Positions 33,382-44,601 of a stretch of 64,000 nt of DNA are shown here, piece after piece. Position numbers and translations under genes: made by a program. The notes under the pieces are model-generated. The model was not told the DNA's origin. It did not search any database and saw only the letters and a list, made by a program, of their open reading frames with translations. Numbering within the stretch: position 1 is the stretch's first letter; each line of letters starts with the position of its first letter. This DNA is from Vigna angularis (Eukaryota > Streptophyta > Magnoliopsida > Fabales > Fabaceae). The stretch is taken from assembly GCF_016808095.1 (NCBI RefSeq), contig NC_068971.1, forward strand, positions 24,634,131-24,698,130, in the 5' to 3' direction.

Positions 33382-33401
33382 GTGGGTCCCACAATCACGT
33401 G
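33382..33401. promoter_or_regulatory. TCP-type palindrome and G-box just upstream of the U-box gene
   Basis: The perfect palindrome GTGGGTCCCAC (33382-33392) fits the TCP-factor consensus GTGGGNCCCAC. CACGTG (33396-33401) is a G-box. Both lie 39-58 bp upstream of the start codon, in the leader or core promoter. Function is inferred from motif match only. Confidence 0.45.
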
Positions 33402-34858
33402 GTTAAGGTGAAGGAAAGCACAAGATTTAAGAATGGTGACTGGTTGTGAAATAGTGGTTAACTCATGGCGCCACGGAAGAAGATATTTGCGCGAACGACG
33501 CATGGCATAGTTCCATGAAAACCTTTGCTCAAAATGCCGAACTTGTATTATTTTTCAATCAACTAATTATACGTTTTTGTTACTTTACTGTTTCTTTTCT
33601 CTCTGTATTGTGAGATTTTAATTCGGAAATAAACGATCATATTACGGGTTCTACTCATAGTTAATTTCCTACATTATTAAGAAAAAGGTTGAAATTGTAT
33701 CAATCTTTTTGATATAGCTTTTGATTATTATAAATTTATTTTCACAAATATTTTTGTTGAGAAAAAAACTAGAAATTTTCTTTTTGTAAACATAAATAAA
33801 TATTTTATAACTTATTTTCATAATAATACTTATGGACTGAACAAAAAAACCAAAATGTCACGAAATAATTCACGCACAACGCATGAATTGCTACACACCA
33901 TGTCAACATTTCAAGGTCATGTTTACAAATTGTATGTGATCAAATGTGAATAATTTGTGGCAGTTACCTAAAAGATCGTGATTTTATTTTCCATCAGCAT
34001 AAATTTATTATTGAGAAAACCAAAATATCTTGATTTGAAATACAAGTTTCAAGAGAAGAGGCAAAATATTAATAATTACAAAATGATGATCTTACCTTAT
34101 TCAATTTCAGAAAAAAAAATAAAATTAAAGTTAAAAGCCTCCGTAATTTATGTGAAGTTGAGGCCCTTAACTAATTTAGGGTCATTTCACCCAGCAAACG
34201 TGGATAAGGCCTAAGAAGAAAACCTCAAGACTATTTCTTCCTCCACCACCACAATTACCAGTTGCACTCTCATATTAATAAAAAAATATTAAACTCACTA
34301 CTGTATTACACTACCACTACAGTCATCACGCTATTATAAAGAAAGAATAAGAAAGGAAGAAGAGGAGAGAAAAGGCAAAAAGGAAAACTCATTTTGAAAA
34401 GCACTTTCAGTGTTCAAAGGATGTGTTCAGGAAAAGTTGTTCTGAAAATCTTATTCCAGAATCTTTTGTTTCATAATATATTTCATGTGTACAAAAAATC
34501 TCGTTCTAAAAATCTTATTTTGAAAATTTCAAAATATTTGTTCCGAAAGTTTTAAAATATTTCATAACATAAAATACAGTAAATTATCATTTTAAAAGAA
34601 GTAAAGGATGATGATGATTTAGAATGTAATTTCGATTACAATTAAAAGGAATACTGGATATGTTGTTTTAATTGTGATGGTATAATTTTAGGGGTGATAT
34701 TTTGGAATATGTTTCACTCAAAATGTTATAGATGTATATAAATATATCTTTGATTAATTGTTTTATATTTTTTTGTTTTTTTCTAAAATTTCAAAACAGT
34801 ACAAATAAAAATCATATGAAAGTTATGTGTATGAAAAGATTGAAATTAAATGTATAAA

Positions 34859-34896
<38 letters not shown>

Positions 34897-35150
34897 TTAT
34901 ATAAAAGAAATTGTTTTTTATATATAATTTTTTTTCTAATTTTACCTTTTAATAAATTATTATTATTTTTAATTAAAATAATCATTTTTTCAATTGTGTT
35001 ATAAGATAGGAACCATATCGTCCATCCAACACAACACCACAACAACACCTAGATATTAATATCTTGTTTATAACAATAATATGTATCTCAACCTTGTCAA
35101 CATCCCAAAATAAAATTAATATAGTTAATTAAGGATTAGATTAAAAAAAA
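33402..35150. other. Upstream region of the U-box gene and intergenic DNA
   Basis: The stretch next to the gene holds the presumed promoter. Beyond about 33550 the sequence is AT-rich without recognisable genes. Confidence 0.5.
34861..34894. repeat. (AT)17 microsatellite
   Basis: 34 bp of perfect AT repeat in intergenic DNA upstream of the U-box gene. Confidence 0.95.
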
Positions 35151-35179
35151 GTTAAGTTAGAAAAATCTAAACCAGTTAG

Positions 35180-35805
35180 GAAAGACTGACCTACATAATC
35201 TTGGTGTATTTAAATAAAAATTCAAAATGTATAAACATTACATATTTAATACAACATTTATTACTTTTTATTCACATACTTAACTTGCATCAAAGTGTCT
35301 TTATAGACATATTAACTAAGTGTCTTTGCAGGCATATTGACTATTTAGACATTAGATAACTCGAAAAAAAGAGAGCAATTTAGACGTTAAAGTAATATAA
35401 CCTAATATATATTGGATTGAGGAGAAGAAGATAATTGAGTAGTATTTCCTATTGACATGTCTTTAAAAGTACATTTCTGCCATTAAGAAAGTTTAGCACC
35501 CATTGTGAGATCGATATGTACCTAAACTACATGGTGCCCACTAGGAATATGACAAACCAAGACAAGTAACATATACCAAAACCATATAATAACAACATTA
35601 ATGAGATTACTCTATTGTCAGAACTCCAAAAAGAGTTTTTGAAGTTGAAAAAGTGCAACGCTAAAGAAATGGACACCCTTAAAGAAGAAATGCTCACATG
35701 TAGATAAAGTTAGAAGAGGTTAGTCAAGAGATATCGTTGCCTCAAGAAGTAGGAATCACTTAAAGTATTAATCAATATAACAACTCGACAATGAGCACTA
35801 ATAAT
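35180..35805 (+). pseudogene. Probable Ty3/gypsy 5' relic (LTR end, primer site, gag start)
   Basis: A sequence resembling the plant gypsy primer site (TTTAGCACCCATTGTGAG at about 35485, compare TTGGCGCCCACCGTGGGG) is followed by a broken frame. That frame has a charged helical segment (SELQKEFLKLKKCNAKEMD, about 35620-35680) like a gag N-terminus. The CACTA element starts directly after it. Short and decayed; an assignment by pattern only. Confidence 0.35.
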
Positions 35806-36045
35806 CACTACTACAAAATAGACTTTTTATAGCGTCTGTTTATACCTGTTGAAATTTATCAGGTATAGAAAATGATACGGTGGCGAAATTGTAGATAAGG
35901 GGAACTTTTTTACACCTGTTACACTAAAAAGAGGTATAAAATATAAATGATAAATAATTCTACACCGGTTACACTCAGAGCAAGTATAAAAAATAAGTTT
36001 TTACACCGATTATACTAAAAACCGGTGTGGATTCTGCCAACATCA

Positions 36046-36150
36046 TTTCTCACTTTCATTTCTCACTTTTGTTTCTCACTTTTGTTTCTCACTTTTATTT
36101 CTCACTTTTGCTTCTCACTTTCGTTTCACCCTTTCGTTTCTCGCTTTCTT
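36046..36150 (+). repeat. Minisatellite TTTCTCACTTTTG in CACTA leader
   Basis: About eight imperfect copies of a 13-14-bp pyrimidine-rich unit lie directly after the subterminal repeats, similar in character to the leader of the small CACTA element at 1651-1757. Confidence 0.8.
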
Positions 36151-36299
36151 TGCTCGTCTTCTTTCACTTTTTCTCCTTTGCTTAACATCTTTTCTTAGTT
36201 CTCTCTGGCGCGTCTTCTTCTCCTCGTGCTCTTGGATCGCGACTTCTCGTGCTCTTGGATCCTCTCTTTTGCTATGTTTGGGCGATTAGGGTTCCGCGA

Positions 36300-38436
36300 C
36301 AACACAAGAATGAAGAAGGTGCATGATCAATATGATACTATGTTGGTGATTGTGCAGGATTAAGAGGATGAAATTTATTTTGGAAGGGTCTTTCATCGAG
36401 ACTCAGTACCAAAGCTCATCTCTTAACTCACTTTTACATTGTGTGGAGGGCTTGGAGCCCAACGAGTTCATTGTGGTTAGCTTGTTATCTGCACATAGGG
36501 TCCATGAGTACTTGTATAAATCAACAGTGATAATCAAATAAATGCGGTATTACAGTTTTCGGTCTTTAATTCTTACTTATTTTTCCTTTTATCGACATCT
36601 TCAATTGTTGTTTAGTTGGGAATTTTAAATGTTACTTGTGCTTTACACTCGTAACAATTTTTGTTGTAATTTGGAAGTTATGTTATTACTTGGAGTGGAA
36701 TATTTATCTTATATGTATTTTCTCTATTTCTGAGTTCACACTGACAAAATCTTGTTCTTTGTAGTATACATAATTTGGAATATTCGTATTACTCTTACAT
36801 TTAGCCCAAGAAATGTATTTGGATAACTAGGATGAAGTTGCTTTTACACTTGACCTACTTAGTAGATCGGTGTCCTTTAATACTGTAAGTTTACGAAGTT
36901 TAATTGACCATTTTTTTTTCAATTTGGTTCTTTATAAGGACACAGCTACTGCATGATAATTGTTGCAAATCCAACAAAGTATAATTATGCCAAAAAATTT
37001 GCTCACAACAGAGTATCACACACATATTAGTTCACACATTATATCAGATTTTTTTTTAGTTGACTTTAACCTGTTCACAACCTTTTCATATAATTAGGTG
37101 CCTCCCTCTATTCAATGCTTTAGCAAATATAGAATAACCATTTACAATACAATATGCAATATGTAATTCCTAGTTCAATCAACACTACCAACCATTTAAT
37201 TTGACTATCAATATTTCTTTACTAGTAAGATGGTTACAAAGATCTTTCTTTATATTTTTTCACACACAAACAAGTATTTATAGCAAAGTTTTGATGGAAA
37301 ACTAGTCCTTTAGATCTTTTCATATATAAACATGCATAGGTAACCCTTATTTTGTTTTCTTTATATGTCTCAGTTGCAAGTCAGCAACATATATTGACTC
37401 TGGTATACAAAATAATGAGCAGTAAACATAGAGAATGAGATGTTACCATTAAGTTCTAAAGCATACTAGATGTTTTAGATGATAAGAAAATAAACCCAAA
37501 TCATATGAAGGTGCTTTGGTTTTTGTATCTAATATAGCTTTATATGCATTATTAACTAATTAAATCATCGAAGTCTATTTTCCCTGGTAAAAGTTTAATA
37601 TCTTTGCTGGACAGATGCATGATGACTCATTTCAGTTTCTTGTGTTACATTTCAGGAGCTTGAACATGCTATTTGCCAAGACTATTGGAACCAGAATCAG
37701 AGCCATTAAAGGAAGCAATTGCTTCTACATTCTACATGCACCACCCTATCTTGGACATGGTCTTCACTATTTTAATTGATATTGCCGTAATGATCCCTAC
37801 CCCTACTACTTATGCTTTCACACTCAAAATTAAGATAATATCATATGTTTAAGGTTCATCTCCTGATTAAGTTCCATACTTTAACTATTGAATGTATTTG
37901 GTGACTTTATGAACCATTCTCATGACAGGTTTCTAATAACATTAAACCTTTCAAGGAAAGTCAATTCCAGGAAGTCTTTCATAGTATCACGATCTTTCTT
38001 TCACCAAAAAATATAACCATTGACAAGTTCTCAATTCTGGAATTTCCGGAAAAGAGCTTTCCAAAACAGGGATAATAATAATAATCAACTTGCAGGACAA
38101 ACATATATTGTCAATTTACATTTTTTTTAATTCTCCCCTTTGATAAGAAAAAAGCCCCATCATCTTTGACTGAATTTTCAATGGATCATTAACTTGTACA
38201 ATTAGTCAAGTTTTACTTGTAGATTTTGTTGTCAAGAAGCAAAGTCCTTAGTAACAGCCACATGACCAATAATCATGTACCACAAGTGTTCATTTATTTT
38301 TGTAGATTCTATTATTGCCCTTGACTTCTTCAAATTAAAGTTGTTCTCCTTTTGCCTATTTTAATGAACTGCATTGTAGTCTAGGTTTAGCTTTGGAAAG
38401 AACACCTTGAGGATTTTGCTGTTGTGAAGTACATAG
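36300..38436 (+). other. CACTA interior, left of the nested retrotransposon
   Basis: AT-rich, with isolated exon-like open pieces (36351-36541, RIKRMKFILEG... ; 37655-37790; 38397-38436). None was recognised. These may be first introns/exons of the transposon genes or captured host exons. Confidence 0.4.
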
Positions 38437-39068
38437 TGTCGCAACCGGAAAAAATCGCGACGGGACGAAGATCCAAAAAAGATACGGATTTTGAAAAAAA
38501 GATTTGGAGTCGCCACCATAGTTTATTCTGGAAAACTACGGAAAAACCATAAAATGATAAGGCATGGTCTGCAAAAATGAGATTTTAAGTTCGGGAGTCG
38601 GTTACGTGTAGGGAAGGTATTAGCACCCTACAACGCCTGCCCTAAGGCAGTACCTTTAACTAAATATGCGAATATGATGTGGTTTTCAAAATATGTAACT
38701 ATCCCCTAAAATAAAATTATAAAGAAACAAAAATGTATTTTTTTAGTTTTTTGGGCCCGACAAGGATTGACCTTGCTCCTACGTATTCTCATTAAGAATG
38801 AGAAATCAGGGTTCCGTAGTTCTTTTGAAAACTGTTTGAGAAAATTGTTTGGAAAATTATTTGGAAGATGATTTGGATTTTTGGGAGAGTGAGCCTGACA
38901 AGGACTGGCCTTGCTCCTACGTATCTCCACTTTTGATGGAGAATCAAGGATCACGTAGTTCTAGCTAGCAATATTGATTGTTGTTTGAAAATGTGGATGT
39001 TTTTAGTTTTTGAAGATTTTTATATTTTTTGGTATTTTTTGATGTAATATTTAGATTTTTTTTGCGTA

Positions 39069-39335
39069 ATGAGCACTAGGCTGATGCGTACGATCGCACG
39101 AGCACTCACACGATTTTTTCTTTGTTTTTTATTGTTTTGCGTAATGAGTACTAGGCTGATGCGTACGATCGCACGAGCACTCACACGGCTTTTTTATTAT
39201 TTTTTATTGTTTTGCGAAATGAGTACTAGGCTGATGCGTATGATCGCACGAGCACTCATACGACTTTTTTTTGTTTATTTTATATTTTGGGTAACGAGTA
39301 CTAGGCTGATGCGTACGATCGCACAAGTACTCATA
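39069..39335. repeat. Four-copy LTR repeat with GCGTACGATCGCAC core
   Basis: Each copy reads GAGTACTAGGCTGATGCG then TACGATCGCACGAGCACTCA with a T-rich spacer, at a period of about 75 bp. The core is nearly palindromic, centred on CGATCG. The same array is in the other LTR (49559-49825). Confidence 0.92.
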
Positions 39336-39789
39336 CCGATATTTATTATTACATGTTTTTAAAGTTTTATATTTTTTATTTTTTTTATTAAGAAAGAGAG
39401 ATGAGTTGAAATATCTATGACGTAAAAATATCAAAAAGCATAGGATAAAATTGTGGTAGAAAATAGGATAAATTTATAAACTAAAAAATGATCAAAATGA
39501 ATATAAGTAGAATGAAAAGAAAATGTGTACCTTGTTAAAGATTTGAAAGATGAAGCAAGACTTTGCTTGTAATAAGTTGTGAGAAGAGGTTGATTGATGG
39601 TGAAGAAGATGAATTTGTAGTAGAAATGTGGTATGGGATTTACTCTGTATAGAGGGATTAGGAAATAGTAAAATGTGAGAGAAAAATGAAGTAGAGTTTT
39701 GGGATGGAATGAAGAGATTTTGAGAGAGAAGAGATGGATATTATGTAATTTTTTGTGTGTGTGAAGTGAAGAGAATGTAGGTATTTATA

Positions 39790-40345
39790 GAGTTAAGGAT
39801 GAAGAAAGTTGATGAATAAAAATAATATAATAAGTTGGTGGAAAATTTAGATGAAATAAAATATAATAAAAAAAAGATAAATAGAAAAAGTTAATGTGGA
39901 AAATAAGTGAAAGAAATAATATAAAAAGTTTGTGGAAAAATTAGGTGAAATAAAATATAGTGAATAGTAAAAGTTAATGTGGAAAATAAATGAAAGAAAT
40001 AATATAAAAAGTTGGTGGAGAAATTAGGTGTGGAAATTAAGTGAAAGAAATAATATAAAAAGGTGGTGGAGAAATTAGGTATGGAAATTAAGTGAAAGAA
40101 ATAATATAAAAAGTTGGTGGAGAAAGTAGGTAAAATAAAATATAGTGAATAGTAAAAGTTAATGTGGAAAATAAGTGAAAGAAATAATATAAAAAGTTGG
40201 TGGAGAAATTAGGTGTAGAAATTAAGTGGAAGAAATAATATAAAAAGTTGGTGGAGAAATTGGGTGAAATAAAATATAGTGAATAGTAAAAGTTAATGTG
40301 GAAAATAAGTGAAAGAAATAATATAAAAAGTGGGTGGAAAAATAA
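39790..40345. repeat. AT-rich tandem array in the LTR
   Basis: About eight imperfect copies of a unit of about 60 bp ('gtggaaaataagtgaaagaa' then 'ataatataaaaagttggtgg'). It is present also at 50280-50835 in the other LTR. Confidence 0.85.
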
Positions 40346-40987
40346 GGTGGAGAAAAATGGATAATAAAAAATGTTGATGGAGAAGATATAATTAAAAAAT
40401 GTAAGTGGAATAATTAGAAAAGTTGATATATAAAATTAATATGGAAATGATGTGGAAAAAGTAAATGAAAAAGGTAGATGATGTGGAGGGTGAGGTGGAT
40501 GGTGATGTGGAGAATGGGGTGTGATAAGAAAAGATGGGTGGTGAGGAAGTAAAAAAAGTGAGATTATTTTGGGCCATTGGATTAAGTGTTTAAAAGAAAA
40601 TTTGGGGGTGCAAAAAGTAAAATAAATAGTATTTTTCATTTTGGTTTTTTTTTTATTTATTTATTTTTGTGATGAATTATATTTACCCGGACGGAATTGG
40701 GTATTGACAGCTGCCCCTCTTTACTTAGATTTTACTAGATAATATGACAAACAACGTTTTTATATTATTAGAGTAAAAGATAAGTAAAGATAAAAATACT
40801 AATTTCGTCTGGGTTTCAAAGAGAAAAGAGGAGAATAACAATCGATTCAAGTACATAAGATGAAGAGAATCACGATGCAATAAAAAGGGTTCGACCATTG
40901 CCTAGCAGAGGATCGATATCCCAAAGAGAAACTAAAGGTGCCATACAAAAATTGAACTTAACGGCTAGGCAAAAATTGAACTTAAGA

Positions 40988-42484
40988 GCCAGTGTGAAAA
41001 CTGGGCTTGGGGGCCAGTGTGGAAACTGGGCTTGGGGGTCAGTGCGGAAACTGGGCTTGGGGGCCAGTGTGAAAACTGGGCTTTTGGAGCCAGTGTGGAA
41101 ACTGGGCTTGGGGGCCAATGTGAAAACTGGGCTTTTGGGGCCAGTGTGGAAACTGGGCATGGGGCTAGTGTGAAAACTGGGCTTTTGGGGCCATTGTGTA
41201 ACTGGGCTTGGGGCCAGCGTGGAAACTGGGCTTTGGGGGCCAGTGTGAAAACTGGGCTTGGGGGCCAGTGTGGAAACTGGGCTTGGGGGCCAGTATGGAA
41301 ACTGGGCTTGGGGGCCAGTGTGAAAATTGGGCTTTTGGGGCCAGTGTGGAAACTGGGCTTGGGGGCCAGTGTGAAAACTGGGCTTTTGGGGCCAGTGTGG
41401 AAACTGGGCTTGGGGGCCAGTGTGGAAACTGGACTTTAGGGCCAGTGTGAAAACTGGGCTTGGGGCCAGTGTGAAAACTGGGCTTGGAGCCAGTGTGGAA
41501 ACTGGGCTTTGGGGCCAGTGTGAAAACTGGGCTTGGGGCCAGTGTGGAAACTGGGCTTGGGGGCCAATATGATAATTGGGCTTTGTGGGCCAGTATGAAA
41601 ACTGGGCTTGGGGCCAGTGTGGAAACTGGGCTTGGGGGCCAATATGATAATTGGGCTTTGTGGGCTAGTATGGAAACTAGGCTTTCAAATTTTGAAATTC
41701 TTGAAACTTGTAATTTGAGAAATGTTGGCCAGTGTGGAAACTGGGCTTAGGGGCCAGTGTGGAAACTGGGCTTGGGGCCAATGTGATAATTGGGCTTTGT
41801 GGGCCAGTATGGAAACTGGGCTTTCAAATTTTGAAATTCTTGAAACTTGTAATTTTGAGAAATGTTGACCAGTGTGGAAACTGGGCTTAGGGGCCAGTAT
41901 GGAAACTGGGCTTAGGGGCCAGTATGGAAACTGGGCTTGGGGCCAATGTGATAATTGGGCTTTGTGGGCCAGTATGGAAACTAGGCTTTAAAATTTTGAA
42001 ATTCTTGAAACTTGTAATTTGAGAAATGTTGGCCAGTGTGGAAACTGGGCTTAGGGGCCAGTATGGAAACTGGGTTTGGGGCCAATATGATAATTGGGCT
42101 TTGTGGGCCAGTATGGAAACTGGGCTTTCAAATTTTGAAATTCTTGAAACTTGTAATTTGAGAAATGTTGGCCAGTGTGGAAACTGGGCTTAGGGGCCAA
42201 TATGGAAATTGGGCTTGGGGCCAATGTGATAATTGGGCTTTATGGGCCAGTATGGAAACTGGGCTTTTAAATTTTGAAATTCTTGAAACTTGTAATTTGA
42301 GAAATGTTGGCCAGTGTGGAAACTGGGCTTAGGGGCCAGTATGGAAACTGGGCTTTCAGATTTTGAAATTCTTGAAATTTGTAATTTGTGAAATGTCTTG
42401 TAATTTTGATAGAAATTTGATTTTTGAAAAAGCGTAAGGGTGTTGAAACCTTTCATTTTGTGGACCAGTGTAGAAACTGGGCTT
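40988..42484. repeat. Hairpin minisatellite GGCCAGTGTGGAAACTGGGC
   Basis: Dozens of 22-27-bp units each contain the inverted pair CCAGT...ACTGG around a 6-base loop. From about 41660 onward the units alternate with an AT block ('caaattttgaaattcttgaa' then 'acttgtaatttgagaaatgtt'), giving higher-order repeats of roughly 140-170 bp. The array sits in the 3' non-coding part of the Ogre-like element. Open frames across it are repeat artefacts. Confidence 0.95.
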
Positions 42485-44601
42485 TCGAATTTTGAAATTC
42501 CTGAAACTTCAAATGTTATTTAATTTTGACACAAATTCGAAAGCTTATCGACATGAAACAATATGGCTTGAGAGAGAAAATCTGAATGTTATTCTTTTTG
42601 TGTTTTCTTTGGTTTTTTTTTTTTTTGAAGGAGGAAATCGATAACCATTCATGTGAATGAAGAGGGTTTCGATGAGAAATACTTTCTTTTTGATAAATAT
42701 ATGAAAACATTTGCTTTGTTTTGTTTTTTGTTATTTTTTCGAGTCCATGGTCTTACTTGCAATCATCAGACTGGCCATTATTTCCAATGCTTAGAAAAGT
42801 GAGGAATGTCATACATCCGAGATCTAACTTTGAGATTATTACATTTTGACTTTTTCTCCCGAGACATTAACGTACATATGCTTGAATTCACTCGGAAGTG
42901 AAGAAATGGGAATTGTTTAGAATGGTTTGGAAGATAATGGGATAGCCATGCGAGCTTGCCACCTCATACGCTCCTTACAGGAGATGAGTGCCAAAGCGAA
43001 ACACGAGGTACCTAAAAAGTTGCCCCGATTTGGTGTAATGAGTATGATGGTGAATCCATGATAATTCTGGTGAAAAATTCAAGTAAGATCTGCAAAGCTG
43101 CCCCATTCTTGAGATTATGGTTTGACGAATTTCAAGGAAAAGACGCGCGGTGAGGTTCACCAAGCTGCCCCAGTTTTGTTGTTGTTTTTTTTTTGTTTTT
43201 GGAATGGGTTCTGTTTGGAAGAAGTAGTGGGTAGGAAAGGGTCAGCTAAAAGGATGGCTCAAATTGCTTCGATTTTCTTTTGTATGCTTTTGGCTGGTTG
43301 GTAGAGAGGTCCCCTATTCTTGAGACATTATTCATTTTCAAATCTTTTTTTTGGACACATTGAAAGTTATTTTGTCTTATCGCAAAATTAAGCTTTATGA
43401 AAATATGAGCAATCATCATTCGATCTGCGTGGACTTTGTTAGGCTTGTAACATGGCTAGGAGCTAAAAGGTATTGAATGAAAAGGGTATAAAGGCCCAAA
43501 TGAAATGTTTGTCGGATACACATTTTTTTTAAAACAAGGGTTATCATCTACGCATTGCATCAACTATTTGATCTTTAGAGCACTTTGCTTTTGTCTTGAA
43601 CTTTGTTTTTCCTTCATCTCTGGTTAATTCTTTTTTATTGTTGTTTTTTTTTTTTTTACCCTTTTTGAAGGATTCGCTTCATTTGATCGTTGAGTACTCT
43701 TCATCTGCATTCCAAGTTGACTCATACTGATGATAACCCTTGCTTGGGAATAATTTTGAAAAAAAATTTATTTTTGGCTCAAACGGGGTAACAGTGGTTA
43801 TAGTTTTTTGCTTTTTGGATAAAGAAAGAAGGCCACACATCATTTTGAACTCTGATTGCTTTATTTTCAAAAGATTAATTCTACGATTATATGACCTCAA
43901 CATGAGTCGTTTTTTCTTCCTTTCTTTTCTAGACCGCCCTTTCGGGTTTTTCAATATAGGGGACTTATTCTTTTTTTTTTTGAAAATTCTTTTGTTCTTT
44001 TGTTTGCCTCAATGGATTCAGGGATCACTCAACTAGCGCAAACGAGGATAATGTTGGTCAGGCCAATCTGCCCCAGTGTAAAGGTTTTTGTTACTGAAGG
44101 CAGTGACAATGTTTACTAGGGAAGATCCTTTATTTTGGAAAGTGAAGGGTGAGATTTTTCAAACACCATGTGCACAAACATCTCGAGAGAAAACATCAAA
44201 TTGTTATTTTTGATTCAACATTTGACCTCGGAAAAATCTGACACTACAACTTTTGTTTTCTTTTTGTTATCAATTCTTTTATTTTCTTTTTTTTCTATTT
44301 ATATATTTTTTGCTATTTTCGAAAAAACAAGAGTTTGATAATTTGCAAGAAAGACAAGCGACTCAATATTGCCTTCATTTATTTGTTTTTTTTTTCAATT
44401 TTGTTATTCGCGGCTTTCGTTTTTCTCCACGACACCCTATTAGGACATGATTTCCAGTAAACCTTGGAGATACCAAATAATGAAAGTTCACATTAAAAGT
44501 CACGGATAAAAGCGTAATATCCATGAGCATAACCCTCGTAGCAAGACAAAACAACATCAGTTTCGCCTTTTACAACAACCTATGCTTTCCCATATAGTTC
44601 T
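42485..44601 (-). other. 3' untranslated region of the Ogre-like element where pol should be
   Basis: No protease, reverse transcriptase, RNase H or integrase motif is visible in any frame. Runs of T are frequent. On the minus strand GGGGCAG/GGGGCAA motifs recur near 43019, 43101, 43166 and 44068, resembling the core of the polypurine tract. The open frames are short and of low complexity. Confidence 0.6.

Larger units (their letters stand above)
38437..40709 (-). repeat. 3' LTR of the Ogre-like element
   Basis: It contains two copies of a 'gacaaggattgaccttgctc' / 'cctacgtat' module (38757-38830 and 38893-38962), four copies of a unit of about 75 bp with GCGTACGATCGCAC (39069-39335), and an AT-rich array of 'aagaaataatataaaaagtt' units (39790-40340). 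Confidence 0.95.

Noticed and set aside
33344..33394. Longer U-box protein start 17 codons upstream
   Set aside because: The upstream frame begins with TTG, not ATG. The first ATG in frame is at 33343, which gives an N-terminus typical of the family.
39069..39362. Open frame with MSTRLMRTIARAL repeated four times (also 49559-49852)
   Set aside because: It is the translation of the four-copy LTR repeat; it appears in both LTRs and has no independent support.
40898..41750. Long open frames coding for repeated GASVETGLGGQ-like peptides
   Set aside because: They occur in several frames and on both strands of the hairpin minisatellite and have no non-repeat domain. They are a by-product of a repeat without stop codons in the 3' non-coding part of the Ogre-like element.
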